Source of the DNA: a bacterium M00.F.Ca.ET.205.01.1.1
GTDB lineage: Bacteria > Pseudomonadota > Alphaproteobacteria > Rhizobiales > Rhizobiaceae
Assembly (NCBI GenBank): GCA_004791255.1
Contig: SRUQ01000007.1
Location: 332,406-396,405 of the forward strand
Direction of reading: 5' to 3'
Length of the DNA: 64,000 bases
Below the pieces are notes generated by a model. That model made no database searches. It worked only from the letters and a program-made list of their open reading frames with translations, and was not told the DNA's origin. Below are positions 18,021 through 26,807 of the stretch, piece by piece. The translations under genes were made by a program, and so were the position numbers. Numbering within the stretch: position 1 is the first letter of the stretch; the number at the start of each line of letters is the position of its first letter.

Positions 18021-20260
18021 CAGTCAGTCGTGGCCCTGCTTGCCTGACGCAACAGCGCAACGACCCCATGTGCCGCCGCTTCGACCGAAAAGCGCTGCTC
18101 ATAGCGGCGACGGCCGGCTTCGCCAAATGAGCGGCGCAGCAAAACTTCGGCGACTAGCCGTTCGAGACAACGCTCTAAGGAGACCGAGTCGCCTGGTTCG
18201 GCCAACAGTCCGGTGTACTCGGGTTCCACAATTTCGACCATACCGCCGGCGCGGCAGGCTATGACAGGTTTGCCGTAGATCATGGCTTCCACGAGTACCT
18301 GCCCAAAGGATTCGAAACGGCTGGGCGCAACGAAAATATCGCAGGCGCGGTAGAACCCCCGCAGCTGTTCTTCGGAAACCTCACCATGGAAGGTCATCCG
18401 CGCTGTCGGCGTCGCGGCCTCGAAGGCAGCACGATAGGTGGTCTTGCCATCCGGTCCTGGGATATTGTCATTGCCTACTATATCGAAGTGGAGGTCAGGA
18501 TATCTCGCAAGCAGTGAGGGGATGACATCAAGCAGTACGTCAATGCCCTTACGTCTCTCGAGCCGTCCGATGAAGACAACGCGTAGAGTTCCCTGCGGTA
18601 GCGGGGCAGGCGGCACATCGGGAAGAGCCGAGAAGTCCTCCAGGCCCAACGGCACCATAGCCGTGCGCCCATCTTCCAGCGCAACATCATAGACCCTCGA
18701 AATATCGCGGCGAATGGCCTTGCTGATGGCATGGATCCCTGCCGAGTCACGCAGCAGGCGAGCCTCCAAGGCCAGCATTGGCTTGGCGAAGCCCTCCATG
18801 AATTGCAAATCATCCCTGTGGTGATCATGGCTCTCAAGCCAGAAATGCAAGGTTGTCTGCAGGCCAGTCACGAGCGGAAAGCAATCGTCAAGCAGGATCG
18901 CCGCGCCCTCGCAATCCCATATTGGCGCGTAGACGGCATCGACCTGCTGGCGTTGAGCTAACCGGCGCAACTCCTCCAACATAAGGGCCGAATGGGTCCA
19001 GATGTGCGCCGGAATGGTGCCCTCTTCCGGCTGCATCTCACTCGACTGGCGCGAAACGACGCGATGGACCCAAACCCCGTCCTCAAAATCAACGCGATCA
19101 TGTTCGTGGCCTCGCGTGAGCACATGGACATTGTGGCCGATGGCAGCCACCGCACGCGCCAATTGGTTTATATATCGCCCAACGCCACCGACGGGACCGG
19201 GCGGATATTCCTGACTGAGAAAGACGAACGTGTTGCGCCCACCCGACGGGGTAAGCCGCGCAAAGGGCAGAAAGGACGAGGCCGGTCGGGAGGGGAGAAT
19301 AGGGGCCATCAGGCGGCGGGAATTGCTTAGCCCGCGTTTGAGGCCGACTTCCCATGCCCTTTCTTCGTCAACGCTAAAGACATCAAGGTCCATCTGCGAT
19401 AGCAACCGACTGGTTTCGACATGATAGCGGACATCCGCTTCCTGCCCCCGCACAAAGAACAACATGTCCTCGACAGCGCGCTTGACGCTATAGTGGTTGC
19501 GGTTATTGACAAGGGAAAAATAGAGCTTGTTCTTCAGCACGGGATAGCGGACGCGGGTTACCCGATCGGGCGAGCGGATGGCACTAGGCAAGAATTTGTG
19601 ATGGACGGCGGCGTTCGGTAATTGCCGTATCTTCCAACCCGCATCATTGATGCGACAGCACAGGTCGGTCTCGTCGAGGTAGAATTCATATTCCTCATCG
19701 AATCCACCAAGGGCGACTAGGACATCGCGCCTAAAGGCCGCGTTTGTGCCCTGCAAATAAGGAAAATTGTAGGAGCCGGGAAAATTGTACTCGTCGGCCG
19801 GCGTCTTGCGCTGCCAATCGGCATTACCCAGCCTGTCGGCCGAGGAGTAGAGATATTGCTCGCGCGCGCCGGTATGATCCATGACGATTCCGCCCGCTGC
19901 AGCGACCTGTGGATCATCGAATGCGGGAAGCAAATCGACCAGCCACTGCTGTTCGGGCATGCCGTCATCATCGACAAAGGCAACGATATCACCCGCTGCC
20001 AGTGCAATGCCGAGATTGCGCGAGGCAGAGAGATTGCGCTCCGGATTGCTCGCGACCTTGATGCGGCCCTCCCACTTGGCGAGCACCTCGGCGATACCGT
20101 CTTCTGTCGGACCGCGGACAACGCAGACTTCGTATTCGGGCCCGTCAAGAAACTGCAGGCAATGCAGATTATTGGCGAGCGCCTCCGCTCGGCCATCTGT
20201 ACAGATGACGATAGAGATTCGCGGATCTAAGCTGATCCGATCAGGATCATTTTCATACAT
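18020..20260 (-). CDS. Bifunctional glycosyltransferase: GT2 (N) fused to GT4 (C)
   Basis: 746 residues joining two enzymes of different fold. Residues about 10-260 are a GT-A family 2 transferase: SIVICTDGRAEALANNLHCL, SRNLGIALAAGDIVAFVDDD with the metal-binding acidic triad, and FDEEYEFYLDETDLCCRI. Residues about 340-740 are a GT-B family 4 transferase: EYPPGPVGGVGRYINQLA, FIGRLERRKGIDVLLDVI and SRFESFGQVLVEAMIYGKP with E-x7-E. One polypeptide thus likely adds two successive sugars. The stop codon overlaps the next start (TGATG). A 101-bp gap separates it from the upstream methyltransferase. Confidence 0.9.
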   Translation of the reverse strand: MYENDPDRISLDPRISIVICTDGRAEALANNLHCLQFLDGPEYEVCVVRGPTEDGIAEVLAKWEGRIKVASNPERNLSASRNLGIALAAGDIVAFVDDDGMPEQQWLVDLLPAFDDPQVAAAGGIVMDHTGAREQYLYSSADRLGNADWQRKTPADEYNFPGSYNFPYLQGTNAAFRRDVLVALGGFDEEYEFYLDETDLCCRINDAGWKIRQLPNAAVHHKFLPSAIRSPDRVTRVRYPVLKNKLYFSLVNNRNHYSVKRAVEDMLFFVRGQEADVRYHVETSRLLSQMDLDVFSVDEERAWEVGLKRGLSNSRRLMAPILPSRPASSFLPFARLTPSGGRNTFVFLSQEYPPGPVGGVGRYINQLARAVAAIGHNVHVLTRGHEHDRVDFEDGVWVHRVVSRQSSEMQPEEGTIPAHIWTHSALMLEELRRLAQRQQVDAVYAPIWDCEGAAILLDDCFPLVTGLQTTLHFWLESHDHHRDDLQFMEGFAKPMLALEARLLRDSAGIHAISKAIRRDISRVYDVALEDGRTAMVPLGLEDFSALPDVPPAPLPQGTLRVVFIGRLERRKGIDVLLDVIPSLLARYPDLHFDIVGNDNIPGPDGKTTYRAAFEAATPTARMTFHGEVSEEQLRGFYRACDIFVAPSRFESFGQVLVEAMIYGKPVIACRAGGMVEIVEPEYTGLLAEPGDSVSLERCLERLVAEVLLRRSFGEAGRRRYEQRFSVEAAAHGVVALLRQASRATTD

Positions 20261-20361
20261 GAGTAATCCTTTCTTGCCCTTGGAGAAGGGCGGATCGCCC
20301 GCTAAATAAAAGCTTTCCGGATCACTGGCATATTTCTTCTGCGGTCACCGAAATCCTTCAA

Positions 20362-22137
20362 TTAATAATCGCTTCGAACGAGGCAAATGTCGCAGAATAG
20401 CATTCTGTGCAGCGCAAGGTAGTGCACGCGCCAGCCCAGATTAGCACAAAACCAGTTCACGACCTGAACGATACCATAAGGCGAGTTGGAAGTGTGGTCC
20501 GCCATGATATAGTCGTTGAAGACCAGATAGCCGTTCTTCGAAAGTTTCCGGGCCGCAACTTCGGCATCGCGCAATACCCCCTCTAGCGTATGATCTCCGT
20601 CGATATAGATGATGTCGTATAGTTCGTCCCGTTGCTGTGTCATGAGTTGACTGCTGTCGCCCTCAAAAATTCGCATCCGGCCGCTTGCCACTTCATGGGC
20701 GAAGCGCTCCTGATAGAATTGTCGATGGGTCTGGCCGCGAAATGTCTCGACTGAAGGCCGCCCCCAAATCGTCTCGATTTCATGTAGTCGGAAGATATCG
20801 AACGCATCGAAGCGAGCGGGTTCTACGGTGCGAAGGACGTGCTCGGAGAAATCTCCGAAGGCCACGCCGATTTCCGCAAATTTTCCGCCGCGTGGCAAAG
20901 TAGCCAATGCATCCTCGCGCGTTGCAAAAATCCGAGCCTTTTCAACGTGCTCCTGAGCTAGTGAAAGAGGGACATCGGAAACACTAATGGAACCGTTAGA
21001 AACCGGACCTGCCATTGGTCTGCCCTTAGTCTCGTCGACGGATACCAGACGTGGATTTCTCCAAATTTGAGCGCCATCTACCTCGGCCATCAATTCCAAC
21101 GAATCCTTCCCAGGGTCGAATGTGAAACGGGTCGGCTTCTCATTCTCCAAGACCCAACCGGCTCTGTGAAGAGTTCCAATAAGCGCGCCGTCGAGCAGAC
21201 GGGAGTGTGTGCCGATAACCAGCCATTTTGCGCGTTCGTTCAGGAATTCCACCGTGCTGGACACGAGGTCCGCTTCCCAGCCCTGAACATCTATATGGAC
21301 GAGATCCCACACCGGCCGACGGGCGAGGAGGTCCCGAAACGGAAGGATATCCACATCGATATAGTCGTGGGCGGCATGGGGGATATAATCGGCGTCATCT
21401 TGGTTTATCTTGCCGTCAGTCTCCCGGATAGGCCTGCCACCGCCAGCATTGGCTGCGTCGGATATTCTGGGCCAGCGGGCATTTCCTGCTTCAACACCCA
21501 CTGCCGCACGAAGCAAATTGTGCGACTCGGGATCGAGACCATTGTCGATGAAATGTTGGCGCATCAGTTCGAACCGGCCGGGATCAGCCTCCACCCCGAG
21601 CAAGTGAATGTCCTTGATACCGAGATGCGAGCAGGCAACGGCACCTGCTGCCAGCCAGGGACCCCAGCCAGCACCGAGTTCCATCATGGCGAAATCGCCC
21701 CTGGCGGAGGCAACTGCCTTGAGCAGGCCGATCCACTCGACCGCTTCGAACAGGTCGTGGGGAACTGGTCGCCCGAATACCTTCCCGTCAAACTGCCGGG
21801 CGATGTTCCAGAGCGAGGTGGTTCGCGTGCGCGTGCCAAGGAAGTCCGTCACGAAGCCTAGTTCCGGCTCCGGCCGCACATCTTTGAAAAGATCAAAGAC
21901 CCATAGATCATCGGCGGTGTAGCCCGCGTATATTTCTCCAGGCGTGGGAGCAAGTTTGACCTCCGGGATGGGAGCCGGGGCTGGAATTGCCTGGGCCGTA
22001 GGCCTGCCTGTAGGATCGGCAGGGACGGTGTCTAGTCGGCGCAATCGCTCCAGAGTCTCAGTTGCCGTATGCGGAAGATAAATCAACCTTTTGGCGTAGC
22101 GAAGGGCCTTGGCTGTGATTGAAGAACGTTGGGTCAT
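20362..22137 (-). CDS. Double methyltransferase: FkbM-type plus CmcI/macrocin-type SAM domain
   Basis: 591 residues from the ATG at 22137, chosen because ATGA overlaps the stop of the preceding gene; the open frame continues to 22170. After a basic N-terminus and a Pro/Ala-rich linker, residues about 100-350 form an FkbM-like SAM methyltransferase (MELGAGWGPWLAAGAVA, LLGVEADPGRFELM, DLVHIDVQGWEADLV). Residues about 390-590 form a second one (KFAEIGVAFGDFSEHVL, DIIYIDGDHTLEGVLRDAEV, GYLVFNDYIMADH), the acidic cluster resembling metal-dependent O-methyltransferases of the CmcI/TylF type. Both act on sugar hydroxyls in known relatives. Two activities in one chain suggest two methyl marks on the glycan. 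Confidence 0.8.
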   Translation of the reverse strand: MTQRSSITAKALRYAKRLIYLPHTATETLERLRRLDTVPADPTGRPTAQAIPAPAPIPEVKLAPTPGEIYAGYTADDLWVFDLFKDVRPEPELGFVTDFLGTRTRTTSLWNIARQFDGKVFGRPVPHDLFEAVEWIGLLKAVASARGDFAMMELGAGWGPWLAAGAVACSHLGIKDIHLLGVEADPGRFELMRQHFIDNGLDPESHNLLRAAVGVEAGNARWPRISDAANAGGGRPIRETDGKINQDDADYIPHAAHDYIDVDILPFRDLLARRPVWDLVHIDVQGWEADLVSSTVEFLNERAKWLVIGTHSRLLDGALIGTLHRAGWVLENEKPTRFTFDPGKDSLELMAEVDGAQIWRNPRLVSVDETKGRPMAGPVSNGSISVSDVPLSLAQEHVEKARIFATREDALATLPRGGKFAEIGVAFGDFSEHVLRTVEPARFDAFDIFRLHEIETIWGRPSVETFRGQTHRQFYQERFAHEVASGRMRIFEGDSSQLMTQQRDELYDIIYIDGDHTLEGVLRDAEVAARKLSKNGYLVFNDYIMADHTSNSPYGIVQVVNWFCANLGWRVHYLALHRMLFCDICLVRSDY

Positions 22138-24293
22138 GGTGCTGTCGCTACAATCTCGAATTCGAAACATTTGCCATTCCGGCGACCTGCGACCGGAACA
22201 GAGATTTCCTTGAACCCAGCTTCTTGCAGAAGCGCTTTCAAACTGTCAGGCGTGAATAGGTTGAAATGGTAATCGCCGTCATAATCCTGCGCACCATAAG
22301 TGACCTCACGGAAGTCGTCGAAAGGCATCTCACCGGTTGCTGTCGCTTGCAGCATGGCTGCTGCATCCGGCGTCACGGCTTTGAACACCCCCCCGGGGCG
22401 CAACCGGCTGCGCCAATAGGGAAGCAGCCGCCGGCGCATGGTTTCAAGAGGAAAGTGCTCAACAAGGTGCGCAGAGAATATCTCATCCACACTATGCTCC
22501 TCGAAGGGCAGGTCACCGACATCGGCAACGACGTCGACGCCCGGCAGATGGCGTGCATCCACATTAATGTACTCTGTCAGCGCAATGTGGCCACTGCCCA
22601 GATTGAGGCGTAGTCGCCTTTCACGGCGCGCCGCTTCGAATTTGCCGGCTGAGACGATCAACGGCCGGATTTTCTGATCCCCTCCCCCGTTGGGCGCAGA
22701 CTGTCCCTTGGATCCGTGATTGAATTCGAAGAGGGTTTCCCGGCGGACGAACTCGACGCGTTCCCACAGGGAACTGATGGCCGCGTCGGCATTCTTGCCA
22801 CGCGCTTCCACGGCATCGGCACGCTGCGACAAGGCAGCAACGACCTCCTCCAGCCGCTCCGCGAGGGCCGCAGTTTCGCTGTCGGAGGCCCGAGAGTGTG
22901 TCTTAGTCAGTTCGTTCAGTCGCCTGGATAGCGCCGCCACTTCATGAGAGACGGCTGGGACGCTCGCCATTGCATTCAAGAAGGCGGAAATATGTGTATG
23001 CCAAGCTTGTTCAAGGGACGAGAGGCGAGATTCGATCGGGGCGAGACGACCTTCGATGCGAAACCATATCTTGCGCCAAATGGGTTGTACAATCGAGAGC
23101 AAAGCTGTCTTAACCATTTTCTCATTACTCCCGCCAACCTCTGCACTTACCATGGAATACTTGCCGTCAAACTCACGCACAGCCGACGGCCCGAATGCTT
23201 GAGAATATCTTTCTGCCTGAATGACAGCATGTAGATGATTATTCAGCGCCGGAAAGTGTCCGAGGAGCCGCTTTGCGGGCGTCGCAAGACGAGGACGCGT
23301 GCGGAGATAATTCGCAAGCTCTACGGCCGAACACCGCGCCACCCGCCGCGGCCGGGTACCGGGTTTGAAAGTTGTCCACGACCATATTCCGCGTGCGAGC
23401 CAATTGACCTTGTCGCGCGAAGCCCGCATCGGCTCGGTGATGCGCCACGAAGTCGAAGCGTAGACCGCAGCGAGCCGATTTTCCAACGCGAGTTTGGCGC
23501 CTTGTTCCTCGGCCAAACGGGCTTCCGTTGTTGCCTTGGCACTGCTCTCCTCCGCAAGCTGTTTGCGAAGAGCAATCGTTTCGGCTTTAACCGTGCGAGC
23601 AAACCAGGAAGTGGCACTTACTGCGAAACCGTCGAAATAATTCGGGCCGATATCAAAGTGCGGCTTAAGTTCAGAATGCTCTATACTTAAATAAAATCTG
23701 TTCAAGCCGTCGAAATAGACAAAATCATAGCCAATATCCAAGAGGCCAGGTTCCCAAGGTGCATGGCTTGGCTCTGTCGAGTTCGGCTTGGTGCTCTCGA
23801 CAACGACGACCCACGGCCGAGCGTCAGAGGGGAGCCAGCTTTTTATCACCTGGTCTTCCATGCCCTCGACATCGATTTTCATCCAGTGAATATCTCGATC
23901 GCCATGGAGAGACAGAATTGTTGAAAGCGGTTGGGAAGAAACCGATATCAGCCTGGCCTTGATCCCTTCATTCTCGTGCTTTCTGGCGATTCCTTCATTG
24001 CCAGTACTCAACCCGGTATTGGGTATTTCGAAAAACTTGATTTCGCCGGGCTCCTGAGCGACGGCCGCCTGGATCACCTCTTCGTCGGGCCGAGCAGCGC
24101 GCAGCTTCTCCGCATAGTCGGCGCTTGGCTCGACATGCACGCCCCGCCAACCTTTCTCGTAAAAGGCAAGGCTTACAGAATCAACCACGGGATCTTGTGC
24201 GCCGATGTCGATGTAGAACCCAGGTTCCACATGCTTGAGCGCGCGCCAAAGAATCACGTCTTCAAAATTTTGAGCGTAAGACGTGATTGGCAT
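22134..24293 (-). CDS. FkbM methyltransferase - coiled coil - class I methyltransferase fusion
   Basis: 719 residues with three parts. Residues 1 to about 225 are an FkbM methyltransferase (SYAQNFEDVILWRAL, FYIDIGAQDP, HWMKIDVEGMEDQVI). Residues about 230-520 hold two Ala/Glu/Arg-rich coiled-coil stretches (around KQLAEESSAKATTEARLAEE and the ALAERLEEVVAALSQRADAV region) separated by STSWRITEPMR, a motif common in large polysaccharide enzymes. Residues about 550-719 are a class I methyltransferase (LRLNLGSGHIALTEYINVDA, HLVEHFPLE, LRPGGVFKAVTPD). Methyltransferase plus coiled coil recalls chain-terminating WbdD-type proteins, but no kinase domain is seen. It overlaps the next gene by ATGA and follows wzt by 44 bp. 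Confidence 0.8.
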   Translation of the reverse strand: MPITSYAQNFEDVILWRALKHVEPGFYIDIGAQDPVVDSVSLAFYEKGWRGVHVEPSADYAEKLRAARPDEEVIQAAVAQEPGEIKFFEIPNTGLSTGNEGIARKHENEGIKARLISVSSQPLSTILSLHGDRDIHWMKIDVEGMEDQVIKSWLPSDARPWVVVVESTKPNSTEPSHAPWEPGLLDIGYDFVYFDGLNRFYLSIEHSELKPHFDIGPNYFDGFAVSATSWFARTVKAETIALRKQLAEESSAKATTEARLAEEQGAKLALENRLAAVYASTSWRITEPMRASRDKVNWLARGIWSWTTFKPGTRPRRVARCSAVELANYLRTRPRLATPAKRLLGHFPALNNHLHAVIQAERYSQAFGPSAVREFDGKYSMVSAEVGGSNEKMVKTALLSIVQPIWRKIWFRIEGRLAPIESRLSSLEQAWHTHISAFLNAMASVPAVSHEVAALSRRLNELTKTHSRASDSETAALAERLEEVVAALSQRADAVEARGKNADAAISSLWERVEFVRRETLFEFNHGSKGQSAPNGGGDQKIRPLIVSAGKFEAARRERRLRLNLGSGHIALTEYINVDARHLPGVDVVADVGDLPFEEHSVDEIFSAHLVEHFPLETMRRRLLPYWRSRLRPGGVFKAVTPDAAAMLQATATGEMPFDDFREVTYGAQDYDGDYHFNLFTPDSLKALLQEAGFKEISVPVAGRRNGKCFEFEIVATAP

Positions 24294-24337
24294 CGCCCAT
24301 AACCTCTACACATTCATTCTTGTTTCAAGCCGAGCGC

Positions 24338-25090
24338 TCAACCGAAATAGGCTGGGAGGACCTCTTTGGTAGGTCCGTCCATCAGCACCCGACCGTGCTC
24401 CATCCACAAAATGCGGTTGCAGTTTTTCTGCAGCAGATCGCGCGAGTGGCTGGCAAGGACAAGTATCTTGGTCGTGTCGACGATCTCGCGCAGCCGCTTG
24501 TCGGCCTTGTGTTTGAAATCCTCGTCGCCGGTCGACAGCCATTCGTCCATGACCAGTATTTCCGGCCGGATCGCCGTGGAGGTCGAGAACGCCAGGCGAA
24601 GCTGCATGCCGGACGAGTAAGTCCGGAATGGCATGTCGAGGAAATCACCCAAGCCGGTGAACTCGGCAATCTCGTCGAACTGTTCCCGCAATTGTTCCCG
24701 CCGCATGCCCATCATTGCCGCGCGCAGCTTGATATTTTCGCGTCCGGTTGCTTCCGGGTCGATACCCAAGGAGATGTTGATAAGAGACACGCATTCGCCA
24801 CGGATCAGTGCAGATCCGCTCGTCGGCTTGTAGATGCCCGACAGCACGCGCAGCAGCGTCGTCTTGCCAGAACCGTTGTGGCCGACGAGCCCGATCCGGT
24901 CCCCCTCGTTTACAGAAAAACTCACATCCTCCAGTCCGCGCACGATGACATGGCCATCGCCCCGGCGGTCGATCGCGCCTCCCGTCGCGACGCTGAGTAC
25001 CCTGTTCTTGAGAGAACGGCTTGCCGCGTTGAATACCGGAAATTCGACCGAGACGCCGGCCAATGTGATGGAAGCCATAGCAGTGATCAT
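24338..25090 (-). CDS. wzt: ABC transporter ATP-binding protein for polysaccharide export (Wzt/KpsT type)
   Basis: About 250 residues from the ATG at 25090, which overlaps the permease stop as ATGA; MASITLAGVSVEFP at 25078 is an alternative start. Walker A GHNGSGKTTLLRVLSG, signature YSSGMQLRLAFS and Walker B ILVMDEWLS are intact. It powers export of lipid-linked polysaccharide across the inner membrane with the Wzm-like permease. It ends soon after the ATPase domain and lacks the C-terminal carbohydrate-binding domain that Wzt of methyl-terminated O antigens carries, which makes it KpsT-like in size. Confidence 0.92.
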   Translation of the reverse strand: MITAMASITLAGVSVEFPVFNAASRSLKNRVLSVATGGAIDRRGDGHVIVRGLEDVSFSVNEGDRIGLVGHNGSGKTTLLRVLSGIYKPTSGSALIRGECVSLINISLGIDPEATGRENIKLRAAMMGMRREQLREQFDEIAEFTGLGDFLDMPFRTYSSGMQLRLAFSTSTAIRPEILVMDEWLSTGDEDFKHKADKRLREIVDTTKILVLASHSRDLLQKNCNRILWMEHGRVLMDGPTKEVLPAYFG

Positions 25091-25896
25091 AGCCAATAGG
25101 GAATGCGATGACGATAGCGGCCGAAGAGCAACAGCGCGACCGTCCAGCCTGCGACCGCGAACACAATGCAGGCGATCCAACTGGTCGCGAACGGCAATTC
25201 ACCCAGAAGTGGGTCCCGCACGACGCTGATGAGATGGTAAAAGGGATTAAGGTCCAGCAACCGCTGCGAAATGCCTTCTGGAAGCGTTCGTGGCATCCAC
25301 ATAATCGGGGTCAGGTACATCATGACCTGCAGGAGATTCTGCATCACCTGCGTCATGTCGCGGTAGCGGGCGCACAACACAGCCAGAATAAGCATAATCC
25401 AGAGCAAATTGAGCGACAAAACTAAAAAGCCGGGCACCGCCAGGAAAACCTGCCATGTCGGCATGCGTCCGACCGCCAGCAGGACGAGGGGGTATATCAG
25501 AATGTTATGACCAAGAATGATGGCGTTGCGGTACAACGTCCGCAATACATGAGTGAACAGCGGCATACGCACCTGAAGGATGATACCCTCGGCACCGACA
25601 AAGGTCGTGCATCCCTCACTGATCGCCGATGCGATGAAACCCCAAAAGATCAGGCTGACGCAGATGTAGGGAAGGTATTCCTGCATCGGCGTGCGAAAGA
25701 GCGTGCCGAAGACGAACCCCAGCGCGCCGATCATGACACCCATGTTGATGGTCAGCCAAAACGCTCCGACCCGCGAGCGCCGGTAACGCTGGGCGACGTC
25801 CTGCCAACTGAAAGTTGTCGCAAGATGGTGCTTCTGAAGCGCCGCGTTTATATCGGCGAAGGCCTCTGGAAGGAAGCCGGTCCTAGATGGCAGCAT
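25087..25896 (-). CDS. wzm: ABC-2 type polysaccharide export permease (Wzm/KpsM type)
   Basis: 269 residues with about six membrane helices. The N-terminal amphipathic part WQDVAQRYRRSRVGAFWLTI leads into the first helix, and PIMWMPRTLPEGISQRLLDLNPFYHLI before the last pair of helices is the conserved segment of O-antigen/teichoate exporters. It forms the inner-membrane channel with the ATPase encoded immediately downstream (4-bp overlap). Its presence means at least one glycan of this locus is completed in the cytoplasm before export. Confidence 0.92.
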   Translation of the reverse strand: MLPSRTGFLPEAFADINAALQKHHLATTFSWQDVAQRYRRSRVGAFWLTINMGVMIGALGFVFGTLFRTPMQEYLPYICVSLIFWGFIASAISEGCTTFVGAEGIILQVRMPLFTHVLRTLYRNAIILGHNILIYPLVLLAVGRMPTWQVFLAVPGFLVLSLNLLWIMLILAVLCARYRDMTQVMQNLLQVMMYLTPIMWMPRTLPEGISQRLLDLNPFYHLISVVRDPLLGELPFATSWIACIVFAVAGWTVALLLFGRYRHRIPYWL

Positions 25897-26065
25897 ATGT
25901 CGAGATGTCCCGATCGTGTGTTCTGCCCGAGCCCCGCAGCATGCGACAGGTTCGATACATTATTGCCCTGGGGACATCAAGTTGATCGCCAAAACGGTTG
26001 TGCCAAGCTGTTCGCGACGACCGCGTCATCCACTGTATCATGAGCACGGCACGTTCCATGTGATT

Positions 26066-26758
26066 TCAGGCAGTACGCACGAGATTGCCATCCCGATCCA
26101 GCCACGGCGCGAGACGACGCCGAATCTCCAACAAGACATCCGGCTTGGTTTCAAATTTGCTGCGGTCCGAGATATGGCGGCGGTGAAAAAAAGTCTCTGC
26201 GTCATAGTAAGTCCAGCCACTATCCACGATCTTTCTCTTCTTCTGCTCGACGTCGTTCAACAATCTCGAGATGCGGCGCTTGCTCAGCTCACGACAATCC
26301 TTGATCCATTCCAGCGGACTGTAGTCGGCACAGACATAACGGCCGATCTTCCACGTCGAACGGAGACGGTGGCTTTCGATCTCTTCCATACTGACGACAA
26401 GGGAATGGGCCGCAATGCGCTCATAGAGGCGCATCCATGGCAACATTATCGTATCGACAACGTGTGCGGGGTCTCCACCAAACGTATTGAGCCATGACAA
26501 CACGGCGCTTTCCGGCTTTCTGACGGTACAGACCGACTTGACCGAGCCATCGCGCAGCATGCCAAGCAGTTCCTCATCGGCATAATGCGCCTTGTAGATG
26601 GCGTGAGTGGTGTCGCCTGACGTAAACTGCGCGCGTTTGTCGGAGGTGATCGACGCAACGCTGCCCCGCCTGGACAGAGACCTCCTGACCACATTGAAAG
26701 AATAAGTGGATCCGCTGCGCGGCATTCCGGACACAAATACCAGCATTTTCAGATCCAT
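26066..26758 (-). CDS. Sulfotransferase-like P-loop protein
   Basis: 230 residues. LVFVSGMPRSGSTYSFNVVR near the N-terminus is the 5'-phosphosulfate-binding loop pattern (PRSGST) of PAPS-dependent sulfotransferases, and VCTVRKPESAVLSWL is placed where the 3'-phosphate-binding Arg and Ser occur. The rest is Arg/Lys-rich and matches no family I know well, and the length is short for a carbohydrate sulfotransferase. A kinase-like P-loop protein is the alternative, but the loop lacks the GxxxxGKS lysine. It lies in the leftward block 49 bp after the C-methyltransferase-like gene and 169 bp before wzm, so the glycan or one of its sugars is the likely substrate. Confidence 0.65.
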   Translation of the reverse strand: MDLKMLVFVSGMPRSGSTYSFNVVRRSLSRRGSVASITSDKRAQFTSGDTTHAIYKAHYADEELLGMLRDGSVKSVCTVRKPESAVLSWLNTFGGDPAHVVDTIMLPWMRLYERIAAHSLVVSMEEIESHRLRSTWKIGRYVCADYSPLEWIKDCRELSKRRISRLLNDVEQKKRKIVDSGWTYYDAETFFHRRHISDRSKFETKPDVLLEIRRRLAPWLDRDGNLVRTA

Positions 26759-26807
26759 CTAAATAATTTCTACCACCTTGATCAGAATTTCTGTACACGT
26801 CTCCCAC

